Positions 8,088 through 17,130 of a DNA stretch of 35,159 nucleotides are shown here, one piece after another. Origin of the DNA: CAZRDB01 sp964598695 (GTDB lineage Bacteria > Armatimonadota > Zipacnadia > UBA1398); assembly GCA_964598695.1 (NCBI GenBank), contig CAZRDB010000030.1, positions 1 through 35,159 of the forward strand. The letters are read 5' to 3'. The notes below the pieces were generated by a model, which was given only the letters and a program-made list of their open reading frames with translations, made no database searches and was not told the origin of the DNA. A program made the translations under genes and the position numbers. Numbering within the stretch: the stretch's first letter is position 1; every line of letters begins with the position of its first letter.

Positions 8088-11000
8088 ATGACCACGCTGC
8101 TCCTTGCTTTCGTGCTCGCCGCCCAGAACGGCAACGTCGTCCTCGATCGCGAGCAGTCGGCCGTCACCTGGCTCCGCAGCCCCACCAGCGGGTGGATCCT
8201 GATCGCCGGCGCCGGCGAGATCCGCGGCGGGCTCCTGCGCGCGCCGGGCCGACCCGAGACGGAAGCCTCGGATCTCTTCTCCCTCACGCCGCGCGACGAC
8301 GGCGCCCTGGCCTTCGCCGGCGCCTGCCGGGAGGCGGCGCCGGGCGTGATGGGCCTCGCGCTCGCACTGCGCGGCATCCCCGACACCCTCGAGGCGATCG
8401 TCCCCGCAACCTCCGGCCTCCACTTCACCAAGGAGACGGCACAGCCCGAGTTCCGCGCCGAGTGGCCCATCTCGTGGGAGGCCGGATTCATCCTCTTCCA
8501 GGGCAAGGGAGAGGGCCTGCTCGTCATGTCCGACGACCGCGCCCTGACCCCCAAGGCGGTGACGCTCCGCCACCGCGAGGGCTACTGGGATCTCCTGCTC
8601 GAGAGCCACAACCAGGCGCCCTTCGCCGAGCGGACCGGCCACGACGCCCCACCGTGGCTGCTGATCCCCTACGAGGGCGACTGGCGCGCCGGCGTCCGCC
8701 GCTACCGCGAGACGCTCGTCGCCCAGCACGACCTCGCCGGCGCACGCGCGGCGCAGCCTGCCTGGGTCCGCGAGATCGGGCTCTGCGTGCTCCTGCCCGT
8801 AGACGAGACGCTCCTCGACCCGCTGGCCGAGCGGTGCGACCCGAGCCGGACGCTGCTCTACGTCCCCGATTGGCGGACCTTCGGCTACGATCGCAACTAC
8901 CCCGAGTACGATGCGCGGCCCGAGGTGAAGCCCTTCATCGAGCACGCGCACCGGCTCGGGTTCCGCGTGATGCCCCACGCCAACTACTTCGGGCTCGACC
9001 CGCTCCACCCGCTCTACGCCCAGTACGAGTCCTACCAGCTCCGCGACCGCGACTCTGGCGACAGGCTGTGGTGGGACTGGGAGCGCGCCGAGCCGCCGAT
9101 CAAGTTCGCCTACATCCACCCCGGCTGCCGCGCCTGGCGCGCCGAGCTGATCGCGCGGCTTGTGGCGGCCCACCGCGCACTCGGCTTCGACGCGCTCCAC
9201 ATCGACCAGACCCTCTGCATCTTCAACCACGCCGGCGGCCTGGTCGATGGCGCGAGCTGCGCCGAGGGCAATCTGCTGTTCCACAAGGAGCTGCGCGAGG
9301 CGCTGCCCGAGGTCGCCCTCAGCGGCGAGGGGCTCGACGAGGTGACCTTCGTCTACGAGGCATTCGCCCAGCGCCATGTCTGGGGGATCGACCACGCCAA
9401 CGGCCGCTGGAACCGCCCGCAGGTCGAGTGCGCCCACCCGGTCTCGAGCTACCTCTTCACCCCGCACACCACCCTCTACGGCTACCTCGGGATGGCCTCG
9501 CCGAGCAGCGATCAGCTCTACGGCGCCTGGCGCCAGGCCTACCGGCGGATGAACGTCATCCCGACGATCGCCTGGCCGACCCCCGAGGCCCTCGCCCGGC
9601 CCGAGGGCTTCTGGTCGCTCGCGTTCCGGGAGGCGCGCGCGTGGCAGGAGCAGGGCCTCACGCCCGACCCGGACGGCGACTGGCCCGCGGAGGTCTGCTA
9701 CCCCTACAGGACCTCCGACGGCCGCCCGGCCGGCTACCGCGAGGACGCGGGGACCGTCTTCACCGTCGGCGGCGACGAGGTCGCCCGGATCGTGACCGGC
9801 GTCTCCTCGCTCTCCGCCCCCGGCAGCATCGCGGGCTGGCGCCACTACGACGCGGAGGCGCTCCTCGGCCTCGACCCCGACCGTTGGTACGCCTACGACA
9901 CGGCGCCGCGCTCGATGGAGGCGCTCCACATCGAGCAGGCGCCGCTCGACGCCCGCGTGGGCGTCAACCAACCGGAGGCGGGGCTCGAGCGGATCTTCGT
10001 GACCGACCTCGCCGCACGGCGCGACCTCGTGAAGGCCATGGCCGAGGCGGAGTGCCGGCTCACCCTCACCGACGGGACCAGCGTGCGCGACAGGGGCAGC
10101 CTGATGGGCGCCGACGCCTTCGGGGCTCTCGCCCAGCCGAGCGGCGACCGGATCGAGTTCCACCCTGCCTGGCAGGCCCGCCCCGAGGGGACGCCCGCCC
10201 GCGGCGCGGTCTCCGTGACCTACCGGATCGACCTGCCCGCCGGAGCCCGGGCCGCCTTCGAGGGCCGGGGCTTCGTCGAGTCGGCGGCCGGCGACCGGTC
10301 GGACGGCGTCACGTTCACGGTCACGGCGACCGATGGCGATCGCGAGCTGGCGGAGAGCGGCCACGCCGACGCGACGCACGACCGACCGCTCCTCCTGGAC
10401 CTCACCCCACTCGCCGGCGGCGCAATCGACCTGACCCTCACGTGCGACGACGGCGGCGCGGGAGACCCCACGTGCGACTGGGCGCGGCTGGAGCGGCCCG
10501 CCGTCACGGTCGAGCGCAATGCCGACGCCCGACTGCGCGCCGTCGGGACGCGCCACCCGTTCATCCCCCCCAGTGCGGCCACCGAGGCCGCCGGCACGCT
10601 CGAGGTGCTGTGCCCGTACGGCGGGGCCGTCTACCTCGGCGAGGCCGACCCGGCGCGCGTCGAAGGCCTCCCCTTCGACCTGATGCCGCTCGCGTGGTCC
10701 GTGAGCTTCCGCCAGCCCGATGGCAGCGACCGCGCCGATCCGGGCCTCTACGCCGGCCTGATCCGCTCCTCGGCTTCGTGCGGCGCCGAGGAGCGACCCG
10801 CGCTCCACACCCACCCGCCCAACGAGGGCCAGACGGTGCTCCAGGCCGTTGTGACCCTCCCCGAACTCCCCTGCCGTCTCGTGGGGGCTGTCGGGCTGCG
10901 CGACGGTTCGAAGTCCGAGGGGGTGGAGCTGACGGTCTCGGCGGGCGGGCGCCGCGTGGCCGTCGTCACGCCCACGCCGGGCGCGTGGCTGCCTGTCACC

Positions 11001-11117
11001 GCCGATCTCAGCGCGCTCGCGGGGGAGACGGTGGTCCTCGCGCTGGTGACGGACTCGCGGGGGAGCTACGCGTTCGACTGGGTCGTGTGGTCCGGGCTTC
11101 GGCTCGAGGCGAAGTGA
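8088..11117 (+). CDS. Large secreted TIM-barrel glycosidase-like protein (DUF6259 type)
   Basis: This 1009-residue protein has a short hydrophobic export signal (MTTLLLAFVLAA). Region about 20-220 is a beta-sandwich-like N-terminal domain. Region about 225-560 is a TIM barrel with Y-V-P-D-W-R, F-R-V-M-P-H-A-N-Y-F, G-F-D-A-L-H-I-D-Q-T-L (D373) and L-S-G-E-G-L-D-E (E414). The remaining ~450 residues are beta-rich modules. D373 and E414 lie at strand ends where retaining alpha-glycosidases of related folds carry nucleophile and acid/base, so they are candidate catalytic residues by inference. The layout resembles DUF6259 proteins, usually annotated as glycoside-hydrolase-like. GGAGGT lies about 9 nt before ATG 8088. 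The gene begins 46 bp after the permease and is followed 22 bp later by another secreted enzyme. Confidence 0.85.
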   Translation: MTTLLLAFVLAAQNGNVVLDREQSAVTWLRSPTSGWILIAGAGEIRGGLLRAPGRPETEASDLFSLTPRDDGALAFAGACREAAPGVMGLALALRGIPDTLEAIVPATSGLHFTKETAQPEFRAEWPISWEAGFILFQGKGEGLLVMSDDRALTPKAVTLRHREGYWDLLLESHNQAPFAERTGHDAPPWLLIPYEGDWRAGVRRYRETLVAQHDLAGARAAQPAWVREIGLCVLLPVDETLLDPLAERCDPSRTLLYVPDWRTFGYDRNYPEYDARPEVKPFIEHAHRLGFRVMPHANYFGLDPLHPLYAQYESYQLRDRDSGDRLWWDWERAEPPIKFAYIHPGCRAWRAELIARLVAAHRALGFDALHIDQTLCIFNHAGGLVDGASCAEGNLLFHKELREALPEVALSGEGLDEVTFVYEAFAQRHVWGIDHANGRWNRPQVECAHPVSSYLFTPHTTLYGYLGMASPSSDQLYGAWRQAYRRMNVIPTIAWPTPEALARPEGFWSLAFREARAWQEQGLTPDPDGDWPAEVCYPYRTSDGRPAGYREDAGTVFTVGGDEVARIVTGVSSLSAPGSIAGWRHYDAEALLGLDPDRWYAYDTAPRSMEALHIEQAPLDARVGVNQPEAGLERIFVTDLAARRDLVKAMAEAECRLTLTDGTSVRDRGSLMGADAFGALAQPSGDRIEFHPAWQARPEGTPARGAVSVTYRIDLPAGARAAFEGRGFVESAAGDRSDGVTFTVTATDGDRELAESGHADATHDRPLLLDLTPLAGGAIDLTLTCDDGGAGDPTCDWARLERPAVTVERNADARLRAVGTRHPFIPPSAATEAAGTLEVLCPYGGAVYLGEADPARVEGLPFDLMPLAWSVSFRQPDGSDRADPGLYAGLIRSSASCGAEERPALHTHPPNEGQTVLQAVVTLPELPCRLVGAVGLRDGSKSEGVELTVSAGGRRVAVVTPTPGAWLPVTADLSALAGETVVLALVTDSRGSYAFDWVVWSGLRLEAK

Positions 11118-11139
11118 TCGACAGGGAGAGAGGGCACAG

Positions 11140-14100
11140 ATGCTGGTGATCGCCGCGGCAGTCGGCTGCACGCTCCTCACGGCCCAGGCGCCGGGAGAGC
11201 CTTCCTTGATCGAGAACCCGGACCTGAGCGCCGGGTGGCTGTTCCCGACCGGATGGGCGCCCGACGGCGGCTCCGGCGGGAGCGTTGAGTGGCTCGCCTC
11301 CGCCGACCTCACGCAGTACGCCGTGCGGCTGGCCAAGGCGGAGGGGGCCGACTGGATCGGCCTGACCTCCTCGCCGCAGATCCCCTGCGCGCCGGGGGAG
11401 ATGCTCACCGTTGGCGGCTGGGTGCGGACCAACGGCCGCCTCGCCGGCCGCTCCGACCTCCTCGTCCGCTTCTTCGACGCCGCCGGCGCGTTCCGGGGGC
11501 AGCTCGGAGCGCCGCTCGCGCCGGGGTGCGCGGAGTGGACCGCGGTCTCGGCGCCGGTGACGGCCCCGGAGGGCGCGGCGAAGTGCGATGTCTCGCTCCA
11601 GTGCTGGGACGCGGGCGCCGAGATCGCCGTGACCGCGCTCCGGCTCGTGCGCGGCGACCGTCTCGCTCCGGAGCCCCGTCCGGCCGACCTCCCACTCGCC
11701 GCCGTGTCCGTCCCGCGCCTCGGGGCCGCTGACTCCGACGGCGACGGGCTCTCGGACCCCGTCGAGACGCTGCTCGGGACCGACCCGCGGGCCCCCGACA
11801 TCCTCGCGCGGGCGAGCCGCCGGCCCACGACCTCGTTCCAGACGCACATGGGCTACGTGCCGGAGCACGACGTGCGAACCGACATCGCGATCGTCGCCGG
11901 CAACGGCGAGCACTCGATCCGAAGCTGGAAGACGATGGGCTACCGGCCACACGTGATGGTCGGCTTCCGCGCGGGCGACGACTACGTGAGCCAGTACCCA
12001 GACGAGGTGCAGCGCCGGGCCAACGGCGCCCCGCTCACCGCGGGCGATCCGCTGGTCCATAGGGCGCTTTGGNNNNNNNNNNGCGCGACGCCGCGGGCAA
12101 CCCGCTCACCTGCGGCCCCGGCAGCTACTACATGGTCCCGACCGAACGCCGGCGGGGGATCTTCCGCCAGTACTTCCGCGACGCGATGGCGCGTGGGGCC
12201 GAGGCCGCCTGCCCCGAAGAGGCCGAGTATCTCGCCCCCGGCGCCTACGCGCCCGCTTTCCAGGAGCTGTACGAGCAGGAGTACGGCATCCCGTGGGAGG
12301 ACCCCGCCACCTCGCTCGACGCGCGCTATCGGGCCTCGCAGCTCATGGCGCGGCTCGAGGAGCGGCTCCTGAACGACTGCTGGGACGGCGCGCGTGAGGC
12401 CAACCCGGAGGCGCAGCTCTTCCTGCTCACCCACAGCCCGATCAACTACGCCTGGTGGCACATCGTGAGCCCCCAGTGGGAAATGGTCCGGCAGGGGCGG
12501 GTCCAGGGCCTCGTCGGCCAGGTGTGGACGGGCACCGCGCGCGTCGCGAACCGGCTGCGCGGGGTCGAGCGCGAGCGGACCTTCGAGACCGCCTACCTCG
12601 AGTACGCCTCGCTCGTGGGCCTCACGCGCGAGACCGAGGTCGACCTGTGGTTCCTGATGGACCCGCTCGAGGACAACCCCGACCGCACGATGGAGGACTA
12701 TCTCACCAACTACCAGCGGACACTGTGCGCCTCGCTGTTCTTCCCCGAGGTGGACTGCTACGAGGTCATGCCGTGGCCGGCGCGGATCTTCGGCCGCGTC
12801 CCGCCCGAGTTCGCGACCATCATCGACACCGTCGTGACCTCGCTCGCCGACATGCAGAACCACCCGAGCGCCCGGCTCGAGCCCGCCCGGCCGCGGATCG
12901 CGACCTTCGTCGCCGATTCGCTCCAGTGGCAGCGCGAGGCCCCCGCGGCCTCCGACTTCCACAACGTCTTCGGTCTGTGTCTGCCGTTCGTGGGCGACGG
13001 CGTCCCGGTCGAGGTTGCCCAACTCGAGCGTGCGACCGACGCCGCGTACCTCGCGCCCTACCGGACCCTTCTGCTCTCGTACGACGCCCTGAAGCCGATG
13101 GACCCGGCGATCCACGACGGAATCGCCGAGTGGGTCCGGGCCGGCGGCGAGCTGTTGGTCTGCGGCGGGGAGGACCCCTACAACGGGCTGGCCGACGCCT
13201 GGTGGACCCGCGCGGGCTACGCGCGGCCGCAGGACCACCTCTTCGAGCGGCTCGGCCTCGCCGTCGGCGCGGCGCAACCCGTCGCGACTCCCGGCACGCC
13301 GGCCGGCTTCGAGACCGTTCTCGAGACCGACTACGCCGGCCGCGAGGCGGCGAACGAGGGCGTGGTCGAGCTGGATCTCGGCCGCTTCACCCACGACGCG
13401 GGCGGTGTCCTGCTGCGTTTCGAGGACAGCCTGCCGGAGGACGGTTGGGGACCCTTCGTGCGGGGAGTGCGGTTCGAGACGATCCAGGACGGCACACGCG
13501 TCACGCGGGAGTTCGCGCCGGCCACACCGGCCGAGAACGACTACCTGTGCGATGGGGCGGGGCTCTCGAACGAGCCCGGCACCCGCTTCGCCGACGGCCA
13601 GGGCTTCTTCGTCTACCGGCTGCCCTGCGACCCGGGCGCCCCCATGCGCGTCTGGGTGACCGTCGCCAACCAGTACCGGATCCTCGCACGCCCCGCCGAC
13701 ACGAAGGCCACGGCCCTCCAGGGCGGCCTGCTCGGCGGCGGGATCGCCCTCCCCTCCTCGCTCGGTCTCACGGCCTACCCGGCCGAGGGGCTCGAGGCGC
13801 TGCGGGATGACCGGGGCAACGCGGTGATCTTCCGGGCCGGCGTGGGCGCGGGCACGGTGACCTTCTGCGGGATCCCGCCGTCGTGGTTCTGCTCCTCCGA
13901 GGGCGACGCCGTGCTTCCTCGGCTGCTGCTCGACCCGCCCGAGCCCTCGCCGTACCTCTCGATCGAGCGCGGGCGCTACCTTGTGGCCCGAGCGCTCGAG
14001 GGCGGCTCGTTCCACCGCGAGGGGCGTTTCGTCGACCTCCTGAGCCCCGAGCTGGCCGTGCGGCGCGAGGTCTCGCTCGGCTCCGACCAGTACGCCTTCG

Positions 14101-14393
14101 TGAAGGACTGGGCCGGCGTGGGCGACGATGGGACCCCGGCGTTGATCGCCTCCTCGGCGCACGTCGAGCACCGGGCGCAGAGCGAGGCCGACATCCGCCT
14201 GCTGCTCCAGGGCCCCTACCGCACGCCGGTCGTGGCTCGCTTCGCCACTGGCGGCCGAACGCTCACGCTGCGGGAGGCGATCGACCAGAGCGGGCGGCCG
14301 GTCGAGGCAGGTCTGGAGCAGCAGGGCGACACGTGTCTCCTGCGTGTGCCGGGGTTCCCGACCGGAGTCGCGGTGCGGATCGGAATCGGGTGA
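11140..14393 (+). CDS. Secreted multidomain glycosidase-like protein, interrupted by assembly gap
   Basis: The left part (11140-12072) encodes a signal peptide, a jelly-roll carbohydrate-binding-like domain (about 20-180) and a calcium-loop motif D-S-D-G-D-G-L-S-D at 198-206 of the thrombospondin-3/dockerin kind. It then enters the start of a barrel domain. The right part (12084-14393) continues with T-C-G-P-G-S-Y-Y-M-V-P-T, helices and strands of a TIM barrel, then a class-I glutamine-amidotransferase-like domain (about 12889-13190; R-I-A-T-F-V-A-D... G-E-L-L-V-C-G-G). That domain is typical of GH42-like and related glycosidases. The C-terminal ~400 residues are beta-rich. The two parts are in different frames across ten Ns, whose length is a placeholder, so a single intact gene is the simplest reading. 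GAGAGAGGG precedes ATG 11140. Confidence 0.8.
12073..12082. other. Assembly gap (10 N)
   Basis: There are ten undetermined bases inside a gene whose two halves are in different frames. I found no obvious overlap between the flanks, so real bases are probably missing. The last ~12 bases before the gap may be unreliable contig-end sequence. Confidence 0.95.
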
Positions 14394-14400
14394 ACCGTGC

Positions 14401-14444
14401 GCGGGAGAGCCGGCGGTGGCCTATGCCGCGACCGGCTCTCCCGC
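14401..14444. terminator. Bidirectional terminator-like hairpin between convergent genes
   Basis: GCGGGAGAGCCGG (14401-14413) is perfectly complementary to CCGGCTCTCCCGC (14432-14444). This gives a 13-bp GC-rich stem with an 18-nt loop that can itself pair GGC/GCC. It separates the plus-strand glycosidase (stop at 14393) from the minus-strand helicase (stop at 14421). The stop codon of the helicase lies in the loop and the right arm is coding sequence. No T tract is present, which is common for terminators in GC-rich genomes. Confidence 0.65.
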
Positions 14445-17060
14445 GAGCACGACCTCGGACGCCTCCAGGTTGAGCATCAGCCCGCGGCCGCGGACGGAGC
14501 AGATGAGGTCGCGCACGGCCTCCTCCCCCGCCTCACGGGCCAACCGCTCGAGCAGCAGTCGCTTGTGGTAGGCGATCTGCGCCGGCTGGGCCTCGAGCCC
14601 CTCGTTCCACATGGCCTCGTACAGCTCGTCGAAGGTGACGTACTGCCCCGGCCGCTCGACGAGCGCGCGCAGTAGCTCGAACTGCTTCTCGGTGATCGCC
14701 ACGGTGTGGCCGCGGAAACGGACCTCCTGCGGCCGGCGGAGGTGCAGGCAGAGCGTCGGCTCGGCGGTCCGCGCGGGCCGCTCGGGTCGGGTCTCCCAGT
14801 CCGCGTCGCTCCACACCAACGCGAGACGCGCCCGCTCCCGGGCCCGCACCACCGCGCGCGCCCGGCGCAGCAGCGGCGCCGCGAGCCACTCGGGCACCCA
14901 CTGGCCGAGTTCGGCCGGCGTACAGCGCGCAACGTCGTCCGCGTCGGTGAGACCCGCCTCCCGCAGGGCGAGCAGGGCGTCGCGGGGTGTCCCGTGCGGC
15001 GCGAGCGATGCCAACCCGGCGACGCTCTCCGGCACGGCGCGGGAGAGAGCCAGCGAGAGGTCGCACAGCCTCTCGGTGAGAGCCTCGGCCTCGGGCCGCA
15101 GTTCGCGCAGGAGAGAGGCGGCCGCCTCGGCGACCCGCCCCGCCTCGTGCGCGAAGCCGCGCATCGCCCCCGCGAGCACCCGATAGCGGCGCTCGACCAC
15201 TGCGGTGGGCTCGTCGGCGAGCCAGTCGAGGAGCAGGAGCGTACGGCGCGCGGCCTCGTCGTCGCGGGCGTCGCCCTCGGGCGGCGCCTCGAGTGCCTCG
15301 TCGATCTCGAGCGTGCGCAGGGCAAGCGCCCGGAGGTAGCGGCCCGCCTCGGCATCGCGCGCCCCGAGGCGGGGGATCGGGTAGCCGAGCAGCGGCCGGA
15401 GCCGGCAGAGGCTGGCGAGCAGCGGGATCGTGCCGAGGTCCTCGTCGACCTCCTCGGCCCAGACGGCGAGCGGTCGCAGGGCCCGCGGCTCGAGTCCGAG
15501 CGTTGCGGCCGCACGCCCCGGCCCGGTCGGCGCGAGCGCCTCACCCGCGAGGCCGCCGCACGCGCGCAGCATCGCGAGCGCCTCCTCGACCGTCGCGGCA
15601 TCGGGCTGCTCCCAGACCGCGCCATCGCCCGTGAGCGTCTCCAGGGCGGCCTCCCGCGCGAGCCCTCCCTGCTCGCAGGCGAGTCGCAACAGCCACAGCG
15701 AGAGGCCCTCGGCATCGCGACGGAGCGGCGCGCGGCCCTGGCGGATCGCGATGTGCTCGGCGAGCAGCGCGTCGCGCTCGATCGGCGTCGCGCAACACAG
15801 GAGCGCCCGGCCGAACGCGCGCGTCGTCCCGGCGCCGAGCCGCCCGGCCCGGCCGGCCATCGCCTCGAACTCGTAGTGCGAGATCCCGGCGGTGCTCCAG
15901 GTGCCCTCGAGCGTGTGCCAGCGCCGAGGGTCGATCAGGACCGTATCGACCGGGACGTTCACGCCCATCGCGAGCGTCGAGGTCGCGCACAGCGCCCGCA
16001 GTTCTCCCTCGCGGGCGGCCTGCTCGACGAGGATCCGCAGCTCGGGCAGGAGATCGCTGTGGTGGAAGGCGATGCCGCTGGCGAGTAGCTCGGCCAACCG
16101 CTCGGCCGCGACCGACCGGGGGAGTGCCGCGAGCCGCGCCAGCGCCCGCTCGGCAGGGGGACCCGGCGCGTCCTCGCGCAGGAGGTAGGCGATCCGGTGG
16201 CAGTCGGCCTTCGAGGAGAGGAAGCACAGCACGCGCTCGCCCTGGTCGATGAGCACCCGCGCCACCTCGAGCATCTCGGCCCTGCGTCGCTCGTCGCTCT
16301 CCAGCCAGTCCCACTCGGCCGGCTGGTCGGGCACGAGCGTCTCGCGGCCCCACGAGGAGTCGACCTCGTCGCGGTAGTGGAGCACTCCGGCATGGAGGAC
16401 GCCGAGGTGGAGCGGGAGGGGGCGCCGCGTCTCCAGGAGCAGCGGGAGCCCCATCCACTCGGCGAAGCCGCGCGCCTCGCTCAGCGCCGCGCTGAGGCCG
16501 ATGATCTGGATCGCCTCGCCCCAGGCCCGTCCCGCCCGTTCCCGTAGCGCGCGGAGGATCCACTGGATCTCCCAGCCCCGCCGCGGATCGCACAGGAGCT
16601 GCAGCTCGTCGAGAGCGACGACCTCGACTTCCTCCAGGTAGCTCGGCTGGGAGACGAGGAGGGAGGCGAGCTTCTCGTAGACGACCACCGCGAGGTCGAA
16701 CTCGCGGCCGCGGAGCGCGTGGTCATGCTCTCGGTGGTCACGCGTGCCCGCAACGACGCGGAGGCCGGCCGCCCCGTAGGCTTCCTCGAAGTGGGCGGCC
16801 TTCTCCTCGACCAGCGCGCGGGTCGGAAGAGCCAGGATCGCCTTGCGGCCCCGGCTTGCCGCCCGGAGGGCGGCCAGCTCGGCCAGGAGCGTCTTGCCGG
16901 CCGAGGTGGGGGCGAAGGCGAGCAGACTCTCGCCCCGGAGCAGCCCGAACTCCTCGACGGCGCGCTCCTGGACGGGGCGAAGCTCCGGCCCGTAGCGGGC
17001 TTCGAGAGAGGCGAGCAGGGCGGGCGCGATGCCGAAGACCTCGAGGCTGCCGATACGCAT
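14421..17060 (-). CDS. Ski2/Hel308-like DNA/RNA helicase with C-terminal OmpR-type winged helix
   Basis: This 879-residue SF2 helicase has a Q-motif-like R28-P-V-Q31, motif I A-P-T-S-A-G-K-T (50-57), motif Ia A-L-P-T-R-A-L-V (77-84), motif II A-L-D-E-L-Q (DELQ at 151-154), motif III L-S-A-A, and motif VI M-A-G-R-A-G-R near 400. These are Ski2/Hel308 features. A winged-helix/ratchet-like region and a helix-hairpin-helix-like stretch (R-E-A-G-L-T-D-A-D-D-V) follow. Residues about 780-865 then form an OmpR/PhoB-type winged helix (I-T-E-K-Q-F-E-L-L-R-A-L-V ... S-V-R-G-R-G-L-M-L). Its role in repair, recombination or defence is not decided by sequence. In-frame ATGs also exist at 17093 and 17081. 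ATG 17060 is chosen because a good promoter has its -10 at 17080-17085 and GGGTGA precedes it. Confidence 0.88.
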   Translation of the reverse strand: MRIGSLEVFGIAPALLASLEARYGPELRPVQERAVEEFGLLRGESLLAFAPTSAGKTLLAELAALRAASRGRKAILALPTRALVEEKAAHFEEAYGAAGLRVVAGTRDHREHDHALRGREFDLAVVVYEKLASLLVSQPSYLEEVEVVALDELQLLCDPRRGWEIQWILRALRERAGRAWGEAIQIIGLSAALSEARGFAEWMGLPLLLETRRPLPLHLGVLHAGVLHYRDEVDSSWGRETLVPDQPAEWDWLESDERRRAEMLEVARVLIDQGERVLCFLSSKADCHRIAYLLREDAPGPPAERALARLAALPRSVAAERLAELLASGIAFHHSDLLPELRILVEQAAREGELRALCATSTLAMGVNVPVDTVLIDPRRWHTLEGTWSTAGISHYEFEAMAGRAGRLGAGTTRAFGRALLCCATPIERDALLAEHIAIRQGRAPLRRDAEGLSLWLLRLACEQGGLAREAALETLTGDGAVWEQPDAATVEEALAMLRACGGLAGEALAPTGPGRAAATLGLEPRALRPLAVWAEEVDEDLGTIPLLASLCRLRPLLGYPIPRLGARDAEAGRYLRALALRTLEIDEALEAPPEGDARDDEAARRTLLLLDWLADEPTAVVERRYRVLAGAMRGFAHEAGRVAEAAASLLRELRPEAEALTERLCDLSLALSRAVPESVAGLASLAPHGTPRDALLALREAGLTDADDVARCTPAELGQWVPEWLAAPLLRRARAVVRARERARLALVWSDADWETRPERPARTAEPTLCLHLRRPQEVRFRGHTVAITEKQFELLRALVERPGQYVTFDELYEAMWNEGLEAQPAQIAYHKRLLLERLAREAGEEAVRDLICSVRGRGLMLNLEASEVVLAGEPVAA

Positions 17061-17068
17061 GTGTGCAT

Positions 17069-17078
17069 CACCCGGGTG
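17069..17078. promoter_or_regulatory. Palindrome at the helicase transcription start
   Basis: CACCCGGGTG is a perfect 10-bp palindrome at the predicted transcription start. It is embedded in a GTGCAT direct repeat (17063-17068 and 17076-17081) and flanked by the inverted pair ACGCATG (17055-17061) / CATGCGT (17091-17097). It is a plausible operator, possibly for the helicase's own winged-helix domain, which is speculation. Confidence 0.4.
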
Positions 17079-17079
17079 C

Positions 17080-17109
17080 ATAATAGCAAACATGCGTTCT
17101 CTTGTTCAA
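17080..17109 (-). promoter_or_regulatory. Sigma-70-type promoter of the helicase gene
   Basis: On the minus strand TTGAAC (17104-17109) and TATTAT (17080-17085) are separated by 18 nt, in an AT-rich patch that stands out from its surroundings. The expected start is near 17073, inside the palindrome CACCCGGGTG (17069-17078). This favours the third in-frame ATG (17060) as translation start with a very short leader. Confidence 0.55.
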
Positions 17110-17130
17110 GGCCCCCGTGATCGCCCGGCC

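Noticed and set aside
7914..11849. A minus-strand open frame of about 1300 codons opposite the exporter permease and glycosidase genes
   Set aside because: The opposite strand carries well-supported proteins with motifs and ribosome sites. This frame has no recognisable domain and is an antisense artefact of high GC.
11982..14171. A minus-strand open frame across the assembly gap
   Set aside because: It crosses the Ns only because of their arbitrary length and is antisense to a coherent secreted enzyme.
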